Positions 54,592-64,000 of a stretch of DNA of 64,000 nucleotides are shown piece after piece (positions within the stretch are counted from its first letter, which is position 1; each line of letters starts with the position of its first letter). Location of the stretch: positions 186,001 to 250,000 of the forward strand of contig NBIV01000100.1 of the NCBI GenBank assembly GCA_003194525.1. Reading direction: 5' to 3'. The translations under genes and the position numbers were made by a program. This DNA comes from Gracilariopsis chorda. Lineage: Eukaryota; Rhodophyta; Florideophyceae; Gracilariales; Gracilariaceae. Under the pieces are notes generated by a model. That model was given only the letters and a program-made list of their open reading frames with translations. It was not told the origin of the DNA and made no database searches.

Positions 54592-56619
54592 TCAGGTGAG
54601 CAGCGCAGACGACCTAGACTTTCTCGTCTGCAACACTGAGAAGTATTGTACACCATAGATGTATCCAAAGTTCTTAGCAGTGTAGGCAACCAGGACAGGG
54701 ATGTCAAAGACCTCCTTTAAACCTTTCAGAGCTGAGACAAGCCTCTCGTTTGACATCGCAAGTTCTGTCTTACATTCACCACCGTCCTGAAGTTTCACAT
54801 CAACCCATAAACGCCTTCCATTGTTTTCAAATGTCTTTTGGACGTCTGCCTGAACCTCAGTGCATGACCCGGTCTTCGTAGTGCGTCCTTCACACATAGT
54901 CATTGATGGTAGCTCCATGTGCGGCTTCTCCTGTATCTGAGCGTCAGAACAGGCTGCCAGCTCTTCATTGAGCTCTTGAGCTTGACCACCATTCTCAGAA
55001 GCCTGCTTCTTCTCTTCAATATGTTTTTCAGTTTCTGCCTTCAGCTCGCAAGACGCCGCGGTATCCTTCGCTCCTTCTTCAGCTTCAACATCTACCTGTG
55101 CCTGTGTCCGACTGATCGTCTTTGCTGGGGAATGTCCGTCAATTCCCATGTCTACATCACTACCTTCTCCATTCTGAATCCTTTTCTGCTCCTCTTCTAC
55201 ACCTGATACTCCACCTACTTCAGAACTTCTTCCAGTTTTCTCATCTAGCGCTTTTTGCACCACCTCGGAGCGCTTTGATACACATATCTCAATCAATGTG
55301 TTCACAATGTCCGCTACAACCGGAGCAGAATCAGAAAACTGCACTCGTTGCTTCATGCAAATCTTCAGGGGTAGACACATCCCACTGCTCTGAACAGAAT
55401 TTTGGTTCAGCTCATGAACACGCTTTTTTCGCTGGCTTTTCCGTATAGCACGCGCCTCAGAGTCGCGCGTACCCAACGGCATTGGCTGAAGATTCGTCTC
55501 TCTACAGGGGTCGTTGAAAACATCCACGACCTTTCCTTCTCCTGCTTTTCGTTCTCCGAGAACTGTATTCACATACGTTCCCTCTTCATTTCCAGCTTCT
55601 TCCTTTCCAGTCTGCATCCCAATGCTCCGCTCCACGCTTCGTTTCGTAAGCTGTCGTTGTTTACCTTCCTTCCTCATGCGAAGGAGTTCTAAACGATGCT
55701 CTGACCAGAGCCGTACGACCATTGTTTCAGTAACAATGTCGGTTTGAAAGAACTCCTTCGCCGTGAGTATGTGTAGAATCCGGATTCTAATGGACATCCA
55801 TCGAATCCTCTCAGTCAATGCTCGGCTGTACCTAGAGGCGTAGGTTCGCTTTGGGATACAGCCGTGGTCCGCACTGAACATGGTGAAAAGGGAAACAACA
55901 TAGCAACTACAGCTGTGCAAGTCCTTTTGTCGCTTAAAACCTTTTACCTGTAGCATGTAGTTCCGCTCCGATATCACCGCACATAGCGCTTCATCTCCTG
56001 TGAGGCAAAAGGGAATTAAGAAAGAGAACGGTTTCAGTATCCTTCGATCAACAGACATTCCAAGACTGTCTCCAAACCAGACCGTCCATCGTTGCGTTCC
56101 TCGCGCCGCATTGACAATTTTCTTCCCTACCAAAACACCCCAATGGCTGTTAGACATGTTCAATGGGACTACAACGGCGTTTATCTCTGTATCACCATTA
56201 CCTTTAAAGGTAAACCACTTCTTGAACACTTCCAAATCGTCTTCCGGTATGTTTCCCTTCTTCCCCTTGAATGACTTCCATAGTCTTGTCAGCATCACTC
56301 CAATAGAACATGAGGCAAAAGCCACACCAACAGAAGGTACCATGTTTAAAACAGCTGTTGAGATCAAATCGCTACACATTTCCGAATCAGGTTTTGAACT
56401 GTGTCCCAAAGAAACCGGTGATGTTTCTTTGCCTTCTGCGATCGGGTTTCTGGCTATATGGTCCTTCACAACCGCAAAAAGGACTTGAGAACTCGCAGAG
56501 CCATCACTGATGCGCATTTGCGTACGATATTCAAGATTCTCCCAGAACGACGTAAAGGTTTCATAAAGTTCATGTTCTGGGAGAATATCTACGTAATCAG
56601 ACGCTTTTTTTTGCTGCAT
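54592..56619 (-). CDS. Ulp1/SENP-like C48 cysteine protease encoded in the MULE
   Basis: An uninterrupted 675-codon frame. The protease domain spans about residues 120-260. The catalytic His is in SHWGVLVG (H159), the Asp in WFGDSLG (D184), and the Gln and Cys in QKDLHSC (Q231, C237), with the spacing Q-x5-C of Ulp1. The family cleaves ubiquitin-like modifiers such as SUMO. The N-terminus is helical, and the C-terminal 400 residues are hydrophilic and Glu/Lys-rich, probably disordered. In known plant MULEs (KI or Kaonashi type) similar ULP-like domains sit in the element; whether it helps transposition is unknown. All catalytic residues are present, so it may be active. Confidence 0.85.
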   Translation of the reverse strand: MQQKKASDYVDILPEHELYETFTSFWENLEYRTQMRISDGSASSQVLFAVVKDHIARNPIAEGKETSPVSLGHSSKPDSEMCSDLISTAVLNMVPSVGVAFASCSIGVMLTRLWKSFKGKKGNIPEDDLEVFKKWFTFKGNGDTEINAVVVPLNMSNSHWGVLVGKKIVNAARGTQRWTVWFGDSLGMSVDRRILKPFSFLIPFCLTGDEALCAVISERNYMLQVKGFKRQKDLHSCSCYVVSLFTMFSADHGCIPKRTYASRYSRALTERIRWMSIRIRILHILTAKEFFQTDIVTETMVVRLWSEHRLELLRMRKEGKQRQLTKRSVERSIGMQTGKEEAGNEEGTYVNTVLGERKAGEGKVVDVFNDPCRETNLQPMPLGTRDSEARAIRKSQRKKRVHELNQNSVQSSGMCLPLKICMKQRVQFSDSAPVVADIVNTLIEICVSKRSEVVQKALDEKTGRSSEVGGVSGVEEEQKRIQNGEGSDVDMGIDGHSPAKTISRTQAQVDVEAEEGAKDTAASCELKAETEKHIEEKKQASENGGQAQELNEELAACSDAQIQEKPHMELPSMTMCEGRTTKTGSCTEVQADVQKTFENNGRRLWVDVKLQDGGECKTELAMSNERLVSALKGLKEVFDIPVLVAYTAKNFGYIYGVQYFSVLQTRKSRSSALLT

Positions 56620-56799
56620 TGCTCAAAGCAATAGAACAGTACACGAGAGCAGTCAGGGAAGGAGATTGGGACGTAGAGAGAGTCAGCAGTCTTTGAAACG
56701 GTCGTCAAAGATGTGAAGGAGGACGTAGTACCTGACGTATCTGTCATTCCCACACATTTTGACGACGCCGCGCGGTAACATCGACTGCATCTACATCTC

Positions 56800-57040
56800 A
56801 TTTACGTTGTGCTGACGTGGCGGCCGGAGAGAGCAGGGATAGAGGGAATGCTCTGACTCTGCGCATCTACTGCTTGAAATCCAAAATAGGGGCGTATTAT
56901 TGGCTACAGTAAGATCTGAAGTGGCACTGGCACTTGCGCAGCTCGCCGTGGCACGTTCCCGCTGACTCTCTCTTTTTTTTTGGTGCAAATGCGCGCTGAC
57001 TCGCCTACACTATCTATGTCGTGTAGTTTAGCCCTTTCCC
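56800..57040. repeat. right terminal inverted repeat of the MULE
   Basis: Inverse of the left TIR; it probably also holds the promoter of the protease gene, whose start codon is 180 bp inside. Confidence 0.92.
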
Positions 57041-58833
57041 GTAAAGAACTAAATAAATAAATAATTGCACAGTATTCTTGAGAAGGGTCGCCTGCACTCA
57101 TACAGGTTTGTTATCCGTACTGGTGTTAACAGTATCCAATTACTACAGTACTAATCGTGCCAAACCCACCACATTAGGGATTTTCTTCTCAAACACAATT
57201 GCCAGTTGGTGACTTCTGGTGAGGGATTGATTAGCAGATATATCCGCAAGTACCGCGAAGCGCGTTGCTCTACAAGCACAACATTCTATTATGGCGTTAC
57301 GGGCACATGATTTGTTTGCATACCCTGCGCTTTTATGTGTTGCATGCATATTATCTTTATTTCACCTTATATCCTATACGTTTGCGCTGTCACAAAATAA
57401 CTGCCTTGTATTCCCGGATTATGAACCAATATACAAGCGATAATGTATTTCTATTCATTATATACAAATACATATTAAAACGTAAGAGTACACCACCAAA
57501 ACCACCACCACAGTTACAGCGTGGCAAGATTGTTCAGATACAAAAATTGATGATTATTTCTACAATATATAGTTAGCTTATTCCAAATCAACCTATGTAA
57601 AGTCCGACCATTGAAACTGTCTCGTACGCCAAAAATTTCAATGCTCGAACTCATGGGAATAAAGCAGCACAGTCGTTAACAAAAACTTCCATGCAAAATA
57701 GAACTCTATAAACTACTTTGTCAATTTGTAGACAGTAATATGCTTCACAATTGTTCAAAGACATGAAAATGGAAGTAAAAAGAAGATTTTAGTGCTTCTA
57801 TTGTACAAAGCGTAAACTTAATTAGTTCTGACAGGAATACAAGAACATCATTTACCGGTATGTGGTTTCATTTAAAGCATATGAGTTCAAATTATTATAG
57901 GTATCTTGTCACGTTCAATACAAAACGAAAATACAACACTGTAATTATATTAAGCTCAAAAAACTTAAAAACTCAATGTGACTGAACGTCCTGTATAGAG
58001 GTGGGAAGCGCTGTGATTTTATTTAAAATTTTTGCAACGCTTGATGTAATGTGCCAGATCCGGAACCTTCGTAAAACAATTCTTTAAGAGCTCAAAAATG
58101 GATTGGTCACCTCGTTTTGTAAATTATATCTGGCAATGATCTACTTTTTTTCTGAATAGACGCTTGCAAAGTTGCTATAGTGTAGCATAGCATGTTGAAA
58201 TGGTCCATAGGAAAGATGCTTCTATTATATAGAGTTTAAATGAGTTTTTGCGGGTTGTTCTTAACTAGTCTACTGTATTACCAAAGTGTGTAGGGAAACC
58301 AAATACGTAGAGGCCCAAACAGTTTCAGACTTAAGATGGAAACCACTTTATCCAAAGCAATGTGTTCAAATACTTCAAGCAATTTAGTACATTGTCAATA
58401 ATATAATCAACATGTCAGATAGAGCCAGTTCGTTACGAAAACAACAGAAAAGAGTTAGGCATCTCAGTATTTGACTAAAAGAAATGATAAGTAATCTTGA
58501 GATTCATAATATATTGCTAATAATAGCTAGTTAAATATCGTCTGGCCGAGAATATCTACGACTGTTCATTCAATCTTTTGAAATATATTTTCTAATATCA
58601 ACGTTAACTTATTAAATAAAACAATGGTGCCGTAACCTGTGTGAAAATAGATGGATTATAATCGTTAAAAATGCTATAAATAAACGGTATTTTTCACATA
58701 TAAATTTATAAAGTAGTCAACAAAAACTACTATAATATTTAGACTCAGCTGATAAAGACTTCGAGGTAAGGCGAACGCCGTATATAATGAAGAACGTTGA
58801 AAACTTAGAGTAAACCTCATATTTACAATGAAT
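57041..58833. other. AT-rich intergenic, no recognised gene
   Basis: Strongly AT-rich. A frame at 57265-57576 has a Pro-rich patch (KSTPPKPPPQLQ) but no domain, and composition alone can produce it. The sequence is similar in composition to 33840-34860 and 37467-38745. Confidence 0.35.
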
Positions 58834-59776
58834 TGTAGAGCAATTCGTGTGCATATACCCTATAGGTGAGATGGATCATGAATGATTCAATACCGACGTG
58901 ACATCAGTTCAACTCAGGTATGAGTGGACCCTCAGAAATACTAGATTAAATTCGATATGAGTTTTAAATAGTATTTTTGGATCCTTCGTGGGTGATTTCT
59001 GTGGTATCTGGAACAGATGGACGCGTGGCAAGCGTACGGATATTATTCATGTTTGGCATGATTCACACATGTCGTGTTGCGCCGTGGCCTGCAGTGCCAC
59101 CAAGTGCCGCAAGAGGGTAGACCACAATTGTGGCACACTACAATAGTAGTATTCTTAGTTTATTGTGACCCAATAGTACTTTACAGAGGACGGCCTTGCC
59201 ATATCAGCCTGAAGTAAAGACAAGCTGTGACTCGGCTCTGAGTTTATCCCCTGCGTGAGATGACCAACTTCTGCTGTGGTTACACCGCGTTCCGTCTCGT
59301 TATACTCATCTGCGCTGTATCACCAAGGACCGCTGATCTGTCTTACTAGTGGGTTCGCCTAATGTTCACTGTTTTTACCGTTTTGGTTACTTTGTATTGT
59401 GGGAACAGATAGCCGTTCAACTCAGTATTGCGTTTTGCCGTGCTGCCTGAACAAGCAACACCCCCTACCGCTGGGTCTCTTTCGGCTTTCCACACGACCC
59501 GCCGGGTTGTACTCTCCTTTTTTGTTTGTCCCCTTTTTCCCTTTTCCCTTTCTGGAGTCTCGGTGGACCAGAACACAGCTCACACGGTCCTTTGCAGTAC
59601 TTTGACCAGCTGGTAGCTCAATTCTCTGTATCACCTCCGTCAGTATAGCCGGAAGCCATCTCGGTTTCAAAGCCGAACCACGTGTGGTACGCAGGGCCTT
59701 GTCGCTGCGCCTACCTCACAAGAGAACCAAGCTGCAAACTCGTTGGGAGGTTTTCTCACCTAAAGATATTGCTCCA
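58834..59776 (+). repeat. 5' LTR of the right Ty3 fossil
   Basis: 943 bp from TGTAGAGCAAT to ATTGCTCCA, aligning throughout with 3699-5547 in reverse. At the place where the left LTR carries the solo LTR, this copy reads straight through (GTACTTTGACCAGCTGG near 59597-59612), so it is the unoccupied version of that site. Confidence 0.85.
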
Positions 59777-59955
59777 TAAGTGTTATCCCGACCTAGAATT
59801 GGTTCGCCTATAATTGGTTTGATCACTTTGTGCATTTATGTGCTGTTCCAGTTCTTTGGAAGAATGTATCAAGATCTTTGTGTTGCCCCAGTTCTTTGGA
59901 AACCTAAGATTCGAGCTCACTGAAGTTCCAAACGCTCAGTTGACTGGCATGCTGT

Positions 59956-60498
59956 ATGCCGCCAATGGCCCCTCATTCTCGGTCTGATTCTACCAATGCA
60001 GTTGGTATACCCCCGCAGGGTGCACTGCGCCGCGGATATCGGTTCCGAAACGTTTGGACAACAATTAAGTTGGTTGAAACGCTTTCGGTTTCATCTGCTC
60101 CACAGACTATAACCCAGGCGGTACCACCCCCAGTGGTCGAAATGCCGTCTGCGGCTTACTCTCGCATCAACTCAGCTGCGTGTGCTCGACTGGAGTCGAT
60201 GATCCACATCTATAAGGTGGCTCATGTGTCTCTCCTCGAAGTGGGAAAAGTACTTCGTCAAAAAGTTGAAATTGCTCAAGTTTGGGGTGTCTCAAGAGAT
60301 ATCCGACTCTTACGTAGAGAGATGAACTCACTTTTGGAATGTATGGGTGCCCTAGGTACCTTTGTCAAGGACTATAACAAGTTTGTCAATGACGTTCAGT
60401 TGGCATTGGAACGTGTGCCCGTTCGTTTGAATACGTTGGAAGGGACCATCCGTATAAATACGGAAGCGCCCGTGGAAGCGGAAAACGAGGTCGTCTCT
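59956..60498 (+). pseudogene. gag N-terminal part of the right Ty3 fossil
   Basis: Contains RLESMIHIYKVAHVSLLE, RDIRLLRREMNSLLEC and DYNKFVNDVQLALERV, helical and coiled-coil-like, matching 2955-3299 of the left copy. The pogo insertion follows directly. Confidence 0.75.
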
Positions 60499-60499
60499 A

Positions 60500-62652
60500 C
60501 ACCCAGTGACCGTAAATGAAGTGGGTGGGAAATTAGTGTGGCAACGTCTTTTAGTGTGGCCCACATTAAATCTTGTTGCACCCAAAGCGCTTCTGTTCTA
60601 TATAATGTGGGCCACACTAATAAGGGTTGCACAGGATTTAATTTTGTTAAAACAGGCCCTGAGTATTGGCGCGAAAATGCGCACTAACAACCGAAACAGT
60701 ACCCAGTTTTCATCACAATTCCCGCGCAGGCACCTTCACCGTAACGTCAATCAGACCGCATGGTTTGAATTCTGCAGTCCACACACAATTTGGGCAACAA
60801 GCAGACGTTGTTCGCACAAGACCAATGATTCCAACCACGGCGTCGACCGTACTAGCAGCATTTCAGCACCAGTCATATCATTGCACAGCAGATAACAGCA
60901 GAATCTTGTCCCCAAGGGAACACACAGATGTTCAACAAAATGCTCCACAAGAGAGTGCACTGAAAGATGCATCCACGGCCAACAAACATCAATTGCACAA
61001 CGTGCTGACCATCAAAGACTGCATAGCTATTGTTCACTGGATGATAGAACAACGAGAAGCAACCGGATCAAACCATATTGCATCGAGGGCTGTAAAACAG
61101 TTCCCACATCTGTTCCGTAGCTCGCAGAAGGAAAACTTGATGAAGGCAAGCCGGCTTTGGCGAAACCGACACCAATTTGTCGGCGAAGAAGGAAATGCAG
61201 ACAGGTATCTTACAACTTCAATCACCAGAAATACGTATGAGGGTCTGAAGAGAGTAAATTTAAAAGCAAGGAAAGGAAGAGGAAGAAACATCCGCCCATG
61301 GGTTGAAGCACTTCAGAGCGATATGGTTAGTGAGTTCGACCGCCTCCGCCGTCTTGGGGTCAAGTTCAATTGGAAGACGATGCATTCTCTTGCCATAAAC
61401 CTTGTCTTAAATTCTGCAAATGCTGCATACAGTCGCTCGCAAATCGAGAACAGTTGCAACAAACCAATTTCTGAATGCATTAATCGCCGATGGATACAAG
61501 GCTTTACCGATCGCTTCCGAATTGTGAGTCGCTCACTGACGGGAAAATATCTCCTGTCGCCACTGAAAGAAGATTTCATTCACAGGGAAGTTGCTTATCA
61601 TCTGGGTGTTTTGTGCAGAGCCTTTCGACGTGGAGAGTTGGAAGAAGACAATGTAGAAAATGCTGATGAAACGCACTTTGTTATCAACATAGATAATCGA
61701 GAGACTCTTGGCTTCTGTGGAGAGAGTGAAGTCAAGTATGCGGATGTTGTTTCTGGTGGAGAGGGAATGACAATGGTTGTAAGGATTAGCGGGGGACGTG
61801 ATGCTCGTCTTGAACCGGTGTTCATGGTATTCCAGAACAAAGCAAGAAGCTATCCGGTTCGAAATGTTCCTGATGACGTACCAGGCGTAGCGTATCGAAC
61901 TGGTCCAAAAGGTTGGATGGACACAACGGTGATGCCACAGTGGTTCAAGGAGGAGAGAGTGATTCGAAAATTGCCGCACAACAGGAAAAGAGTGTTGTAT
62001 GTCGACAATTGTAGCGGACACGCGATGACACCTGATCTCCAGGAGGCCATAAAGGAAATCAACACCGACGTTAGATACTTTCCGAAGAACGCAACTCATT
62101 TGGTGCAGCCGGCGGATTCATTTGTGATTCAGAAGATTAAGAAGGCTTGGAATACGCGTTGGGAGGCTCATAAAATGGAAATGATTGACAGCGGAAAGTG
62201 GTCGAAGTCTGGGAAGCTGGAGAATCCCGGAAAGTACTTCTTTTTGCGACTGGCAAAACTCGCTGTTCAAGATGTGAATTCGCAGAGAGATTCTGATGGA
62301 CTCTCATACTCCCGCAAAGTCATGATACGTACTGGGCTTGCTTTGAACGTCAATGGTTTGTGGGAAGAACGACAGCTCTTCCCCAAGCTGCAGGAAATTG
62401 TTAAAAAGCATCGCAGCCAGTTTCTGGGAGAGCCCGTTGAGACAGTTTGAATACCGTCATTGTGGCCAGAGAGAACTGTTCTCAACCCACATTATTTGTG
62501 CAGGACTGAATTGATGTAGCCTATATTATATCCGTTCGTTCCAAAATAATGTGGCAACCGTGATAGATGTGGCCTACATTAAATATTGTTTCCATCTCAA
62601 CAAATTGGAGTACTGTTTTAATGTGGCCCACATTATATGCAGTCACTGGGTG
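60500..62652 (+). mobile_element. pogo/Tigger-type DNA transposon, apparently complete
   Basis: 2,153 bp, starting CACCCAGTGACCG and ending with its inverse (CAGTCACTGGGTG), flanked by TA at 60498-60499 and 62653-62654, the target duplication of Tc1/mariner-pogo elements. Just inside each end lie palindromes of the type AATGTGGGCCACATT (60551-60570, 60601-60620, 62569-62583, 62621-62636), probably transposase binding sites. One uninterrupted transposase gene fills the middle. It sits in the gag region of the right Ty3 fossil. Confidence 0.9.
60666..62450 (+). CDS. pogo/Tigger-type DDE transposase
   Basis: 594 codons, uninterrupted. The N-terminal third is Gln/Thr/Ser-rich, followed by a helical basic part (ARKGRGRNIRPWVEALQSD) and a CENP-B-like helix-turn-helix segment (RLGVKFNWKTMHSLAINL). 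The DDE domain shows NADETHFV (D334), RVLYVDNCSGH (D447) and NATHLVQPADSF (D484); the last two are 36 residues apart, as in pogo-type enzymes. TGPKGWMD lies between. The C-terminus ends SYSRKVMIRTGLALNVNG, shared with the remnant at 15400-16640. It cuts the element from and joins it to TA sites. The start could be at 60666 or a later ATG; the catalytic triad is complete. Confidence 0.9.
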   Translation: MARKCALTTETVPSFHHNSRAGTFTVTSIRPHGLNSAVHTQFGQQADVVRTRPMIPTTASTVLAAFQHQSYHCTADNSRILSPREHTDVQQNAPQESALKDASTANKHQLHNVLTIKDCIAIVHWMIEQREATGSNHIASRAVKQFPHLFRSSQKENLMKASRLWRNRHQFVGEEGNADRYLTTSITRNTYEGLKRVNLKARKGRGRNIRPWVEALQSDMVSEFDRLRRLGVKFNWKTMHSLAINLVLNSANAAYSRSQIENSCNKPISECINRRWIQGFTDRFRIVSRSLTGKYLLSPLKEDFIHREVAYHLGVLCRAFRRGELEEDNVENADETHFVINIDNRETLGFCGESEVKYADVVSGGEGMTMVVRISGGRDARLEPVFMVFQNKARSYPVRNVPDDVPGVAYRTGPKGWMDTTVMPQWFKEERVIRKLPHNRKRVLYVDNCSGHAMTPDLQEAIKEINTDVRYFPKNATHLVQPADSFVIQKIKKAWNTRWEAHKMEMIDSGKWSKSGKLENPGKYFFLRLAKLAVQDVNSQRDSDGLSYSRKVMIRTGLALNVNGLWEERQLFPKLQEIVKKHRSQFLGEPVETV

Positions 62653-62654
62653 TA

Positions 62655-63770
62655 CTGTTTCAATTCGGCGCTCGAACAAACGACAGGCTCTTAAACCCAA
62701 AAAGGATGTTCACCACCTTGATTCGGGCTCGCCAGATTCTCACTCTGATCGCCGCTCAGTGTATTCCTCATCGGAATCATCGAGTTCCGATTACAAACGC
62801 AGAAAGTACCGTGCGACGAAGTTGAGGGCGACTTATACTACTCAGGGATTCATTCGTTCTCGCAAGCAAGGTCGACATCATCCTGGACTCAAGGAAGTAA
62901 AGCCTTCGAATCCGCTTTACCGGAAACTGTTATCGTATCGTTATTATCGACTGGATGATTCCTTATGTACTCGGCCTGCACGAGGCACAGGTAAGGTTAA
63001 GGATTGCATCAAACGCATGCATATTACTCTTTAATCGAGTTGTTTATCAGGAGAAGATCCAATTTTGGTGCATGCCTTCCTTGCTAGGTTCGTTCAGGGG
63101 GCTGGCATACTCTGCATGAGTGAAGCCCAAGCGTATCTCGCTCTACCGTAATTGCTAACGGGTATGGCTGGAGATCAGTTCAATTCTCTTCAAAAAACCT
63201 CGAGAGCCTCGGAAGGAGAAGAAACTTGCCGTTCGGAAGCAGTCCATTACCTTCTCAGGTCATACGCTACGGGAAATGCAATCCACACGGCAATACGCGC
63301 ACTACACGATACGAAACAGAAGCCTCGTGAAACCGAAACGGTATATTCAACCCACTTGAATTAATAGTTTCACCGTTGTGGTAGTTTGTATTCCGCACAG
63401 AAGCGGTGTGCTATGTTCGTTCATGTATTGGATCGGAAAATACCAGCGCTCTTCCCGTGACACCATGAAGATAAAGGGAAGATTTCATACCTTGAACAGA
63501 TCCAGTGTGCCCAGGCTCATGGAGAAACTCACCGGGCATGGAGTCAACGAAACCCCATTCGGCGAGAGCTCTCTTATTGAAGTAATCGTCTCAATGGATT
63601 TCTCTGCTCTAGGGCAGAACCGCGAACGCTGATATGGACAACGTCCAGTACGCTGTAAGTCTCCCGGATTCGTTTGGGACTATGGACGTGCCGTCAACAT
63701 CGGCCCCGATTTCGGAAGAAGTCCGCGATTTCTACGCCGGTGCGGCACGGATGCAGGCCACTTCGCTTGC
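62655..63770 (+). pseudogene. gag central and capsid-like part of the right Ty3 fossil
   Basis: A Ser/Arg-rich part (SGSPDSHSDRRSVYSSSESS), a basic part (RRKYRATKLRATYTT), then a capsid-like region (AVHYLLRSYATGNAIHTAIR) and DFYAGAARMQATSLAH. It corresponds to 1861-2958 of the left copy. Broken. Confidence 0.7.
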
Positions 63771-63876
63771 TCACACATGAAACGGATCCCGTTCTACCCG
63801 CCCTGGGTGGGTCGTACTGAAATCGTAACTTCAAAAGGATAGCCATCGTCAATACGATAAAGCGGCATCGGTTATC

Positions 63877-63918
63877 TGTCATAGATGTTACTATCATGGT
63901 CATATCGCCCCAAAATGT
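63877..63918 (+). other. CCHC zinc knuckle of the right fossil
   Basis: CHRCYYHGHIAPKC, C-x2-C-x4-H-x4-C, the gag nucleocapsid motif, equivalent to CHLCYAHGHTSPQC in the chromovirus. Confidence 0.75.
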
Positions 63919-64000
63919 GACTTGACATTCCGGGACGTGCCCAAGGTTATCGTGAATTACAAAACGCTGACCCCAGCTGATTAGGCCTGAGTGCCGAGTA

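Larger units (their letters stand above)
49545..57040 (-). mobile_element. Mutator-like element (MULE) carrying a transposase and an Ulp1 protease
   Basis: A 7,496-bp element bounded by long terminal inverted repeats (49545-49784 and 56800-57040) that start GGGAAAGGGCTAAACTACAC. The flanks read TTAAAGAAC on the left and GTAAAGAAC on the right, a 9-bp target duplication with one mismatch, the size made by MULEs. On the minus strand it carries a 675-codon Ulp1-domain protein, acidic middle frames and a FAR1/MULE transposase. A decayed frame lies on the plus strand near the left end. TIR identity is roughly 95%, so the insertion is fairly young. Confidence 0.9.
58834..64000 (+). mobile_element. 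Old Ty3-type LTR retrotransposon fossil (right copy)
   Basis: Same family as 931-5547 but on the plus strand, so the two are inverted and about 53 kb apart. It has a 5' LTR at 58834-59776, leader, gag at 59956-60498 and 62655-63770, and a CCHC zinc knuckle at 63877-63918; the rest runs off the window. A pogo transposon (60500-62652) interrupts the gag region. It is broken in several places and well diverged from the left copy, so it is old. Confidence 0.85.

Noticed and set aside
61533-62099. 188-codon minus-strand frame
   Set aside because: Antisense to the intact pogo transposase.

Overview
This window looks like repeat-rich nuclear DNA of a eukaryote. It has short spliceosomal introns with CTAAC-type branch sites and AG acceptors, TATA-type promoters, secreted host proteins, and a dense mix of LTR retrotransposons and cut-and-paste DNA transposons, many inserted into one another. 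I see no bacterial operons, rRNA, tRNA or CRISPR. The intron style and transposon mix (FAR1-type MULE carrying an Ulp1 protease, pogo, PIF/Harbinger, hAT, Ty3 chromovirus) would fit an alga such as a red alga, but the sequence does not prove the lineage.

Layout: 1-930 has nothing recognisable. 931-5547 is an old Ty3-type fossil on the minus strand, and its 5' LTR carries a solo LTR of a second family (3875-4775, perfect AACGT target duplication). 5688-7100 holds two convergent, unrecognised, decayed reading frames. 7849-9740 is a tandem array of a unit of about 465 bp, with a further dispersed copy at 14270-14560. 9847-10590 is a relic of a Pif1-type helicase C-terminus, probably Helitron. 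11124-12245 is a decayed frame of unknown origin. 12402-13270 is a chromovirus tail fossil. 13281-14082 and 26105-26980 are two PIF/Harbinger remnants. 15400-16640 is a pogo/Tigger remnant.

The host genes I can support are few. They are a secreted amidohydrolase of the YtcJ/amidohydrolase_3 type (19187-21011, minus, one intron), a small secreted protein with a clear TATA box (29347-29862, minus), and a four-finger zinc-finger gene whose intron splits one finger (34864-35507, plus). Around them lie a broken Myb/SANT-like gene (23480-24360), a Copia fragment with a foldback of LTR ends (24896-26101), a hAT relic (27003-28800) and a MITE (31861-32271).

37467-38745 is an AT-rich tract with coding-like pieces of unknown origin. 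38773-49007 is a young Ty3 chromovirus with 826-bp LTRs about 98.5% identical; it is broken in several places. 49545-57040 is a 7.5-kb Mutator-like element with 240-bp terminal inverted repeats and a near-perfect 9-bp target duplication. It encodes a FAR1/MULE transposase and a separate 675-codon protein with an intact-looking Ulp1/C48 protease domain; this is the most interesting system here. 58834-64000 is a second copy of the old Ty3 family, in inverted orientation to the first. Its gag region was hit by a pogo element (60500-62652) that still has an uninterrupted 594-codon transposase, matching TIRs and a TA duplication.
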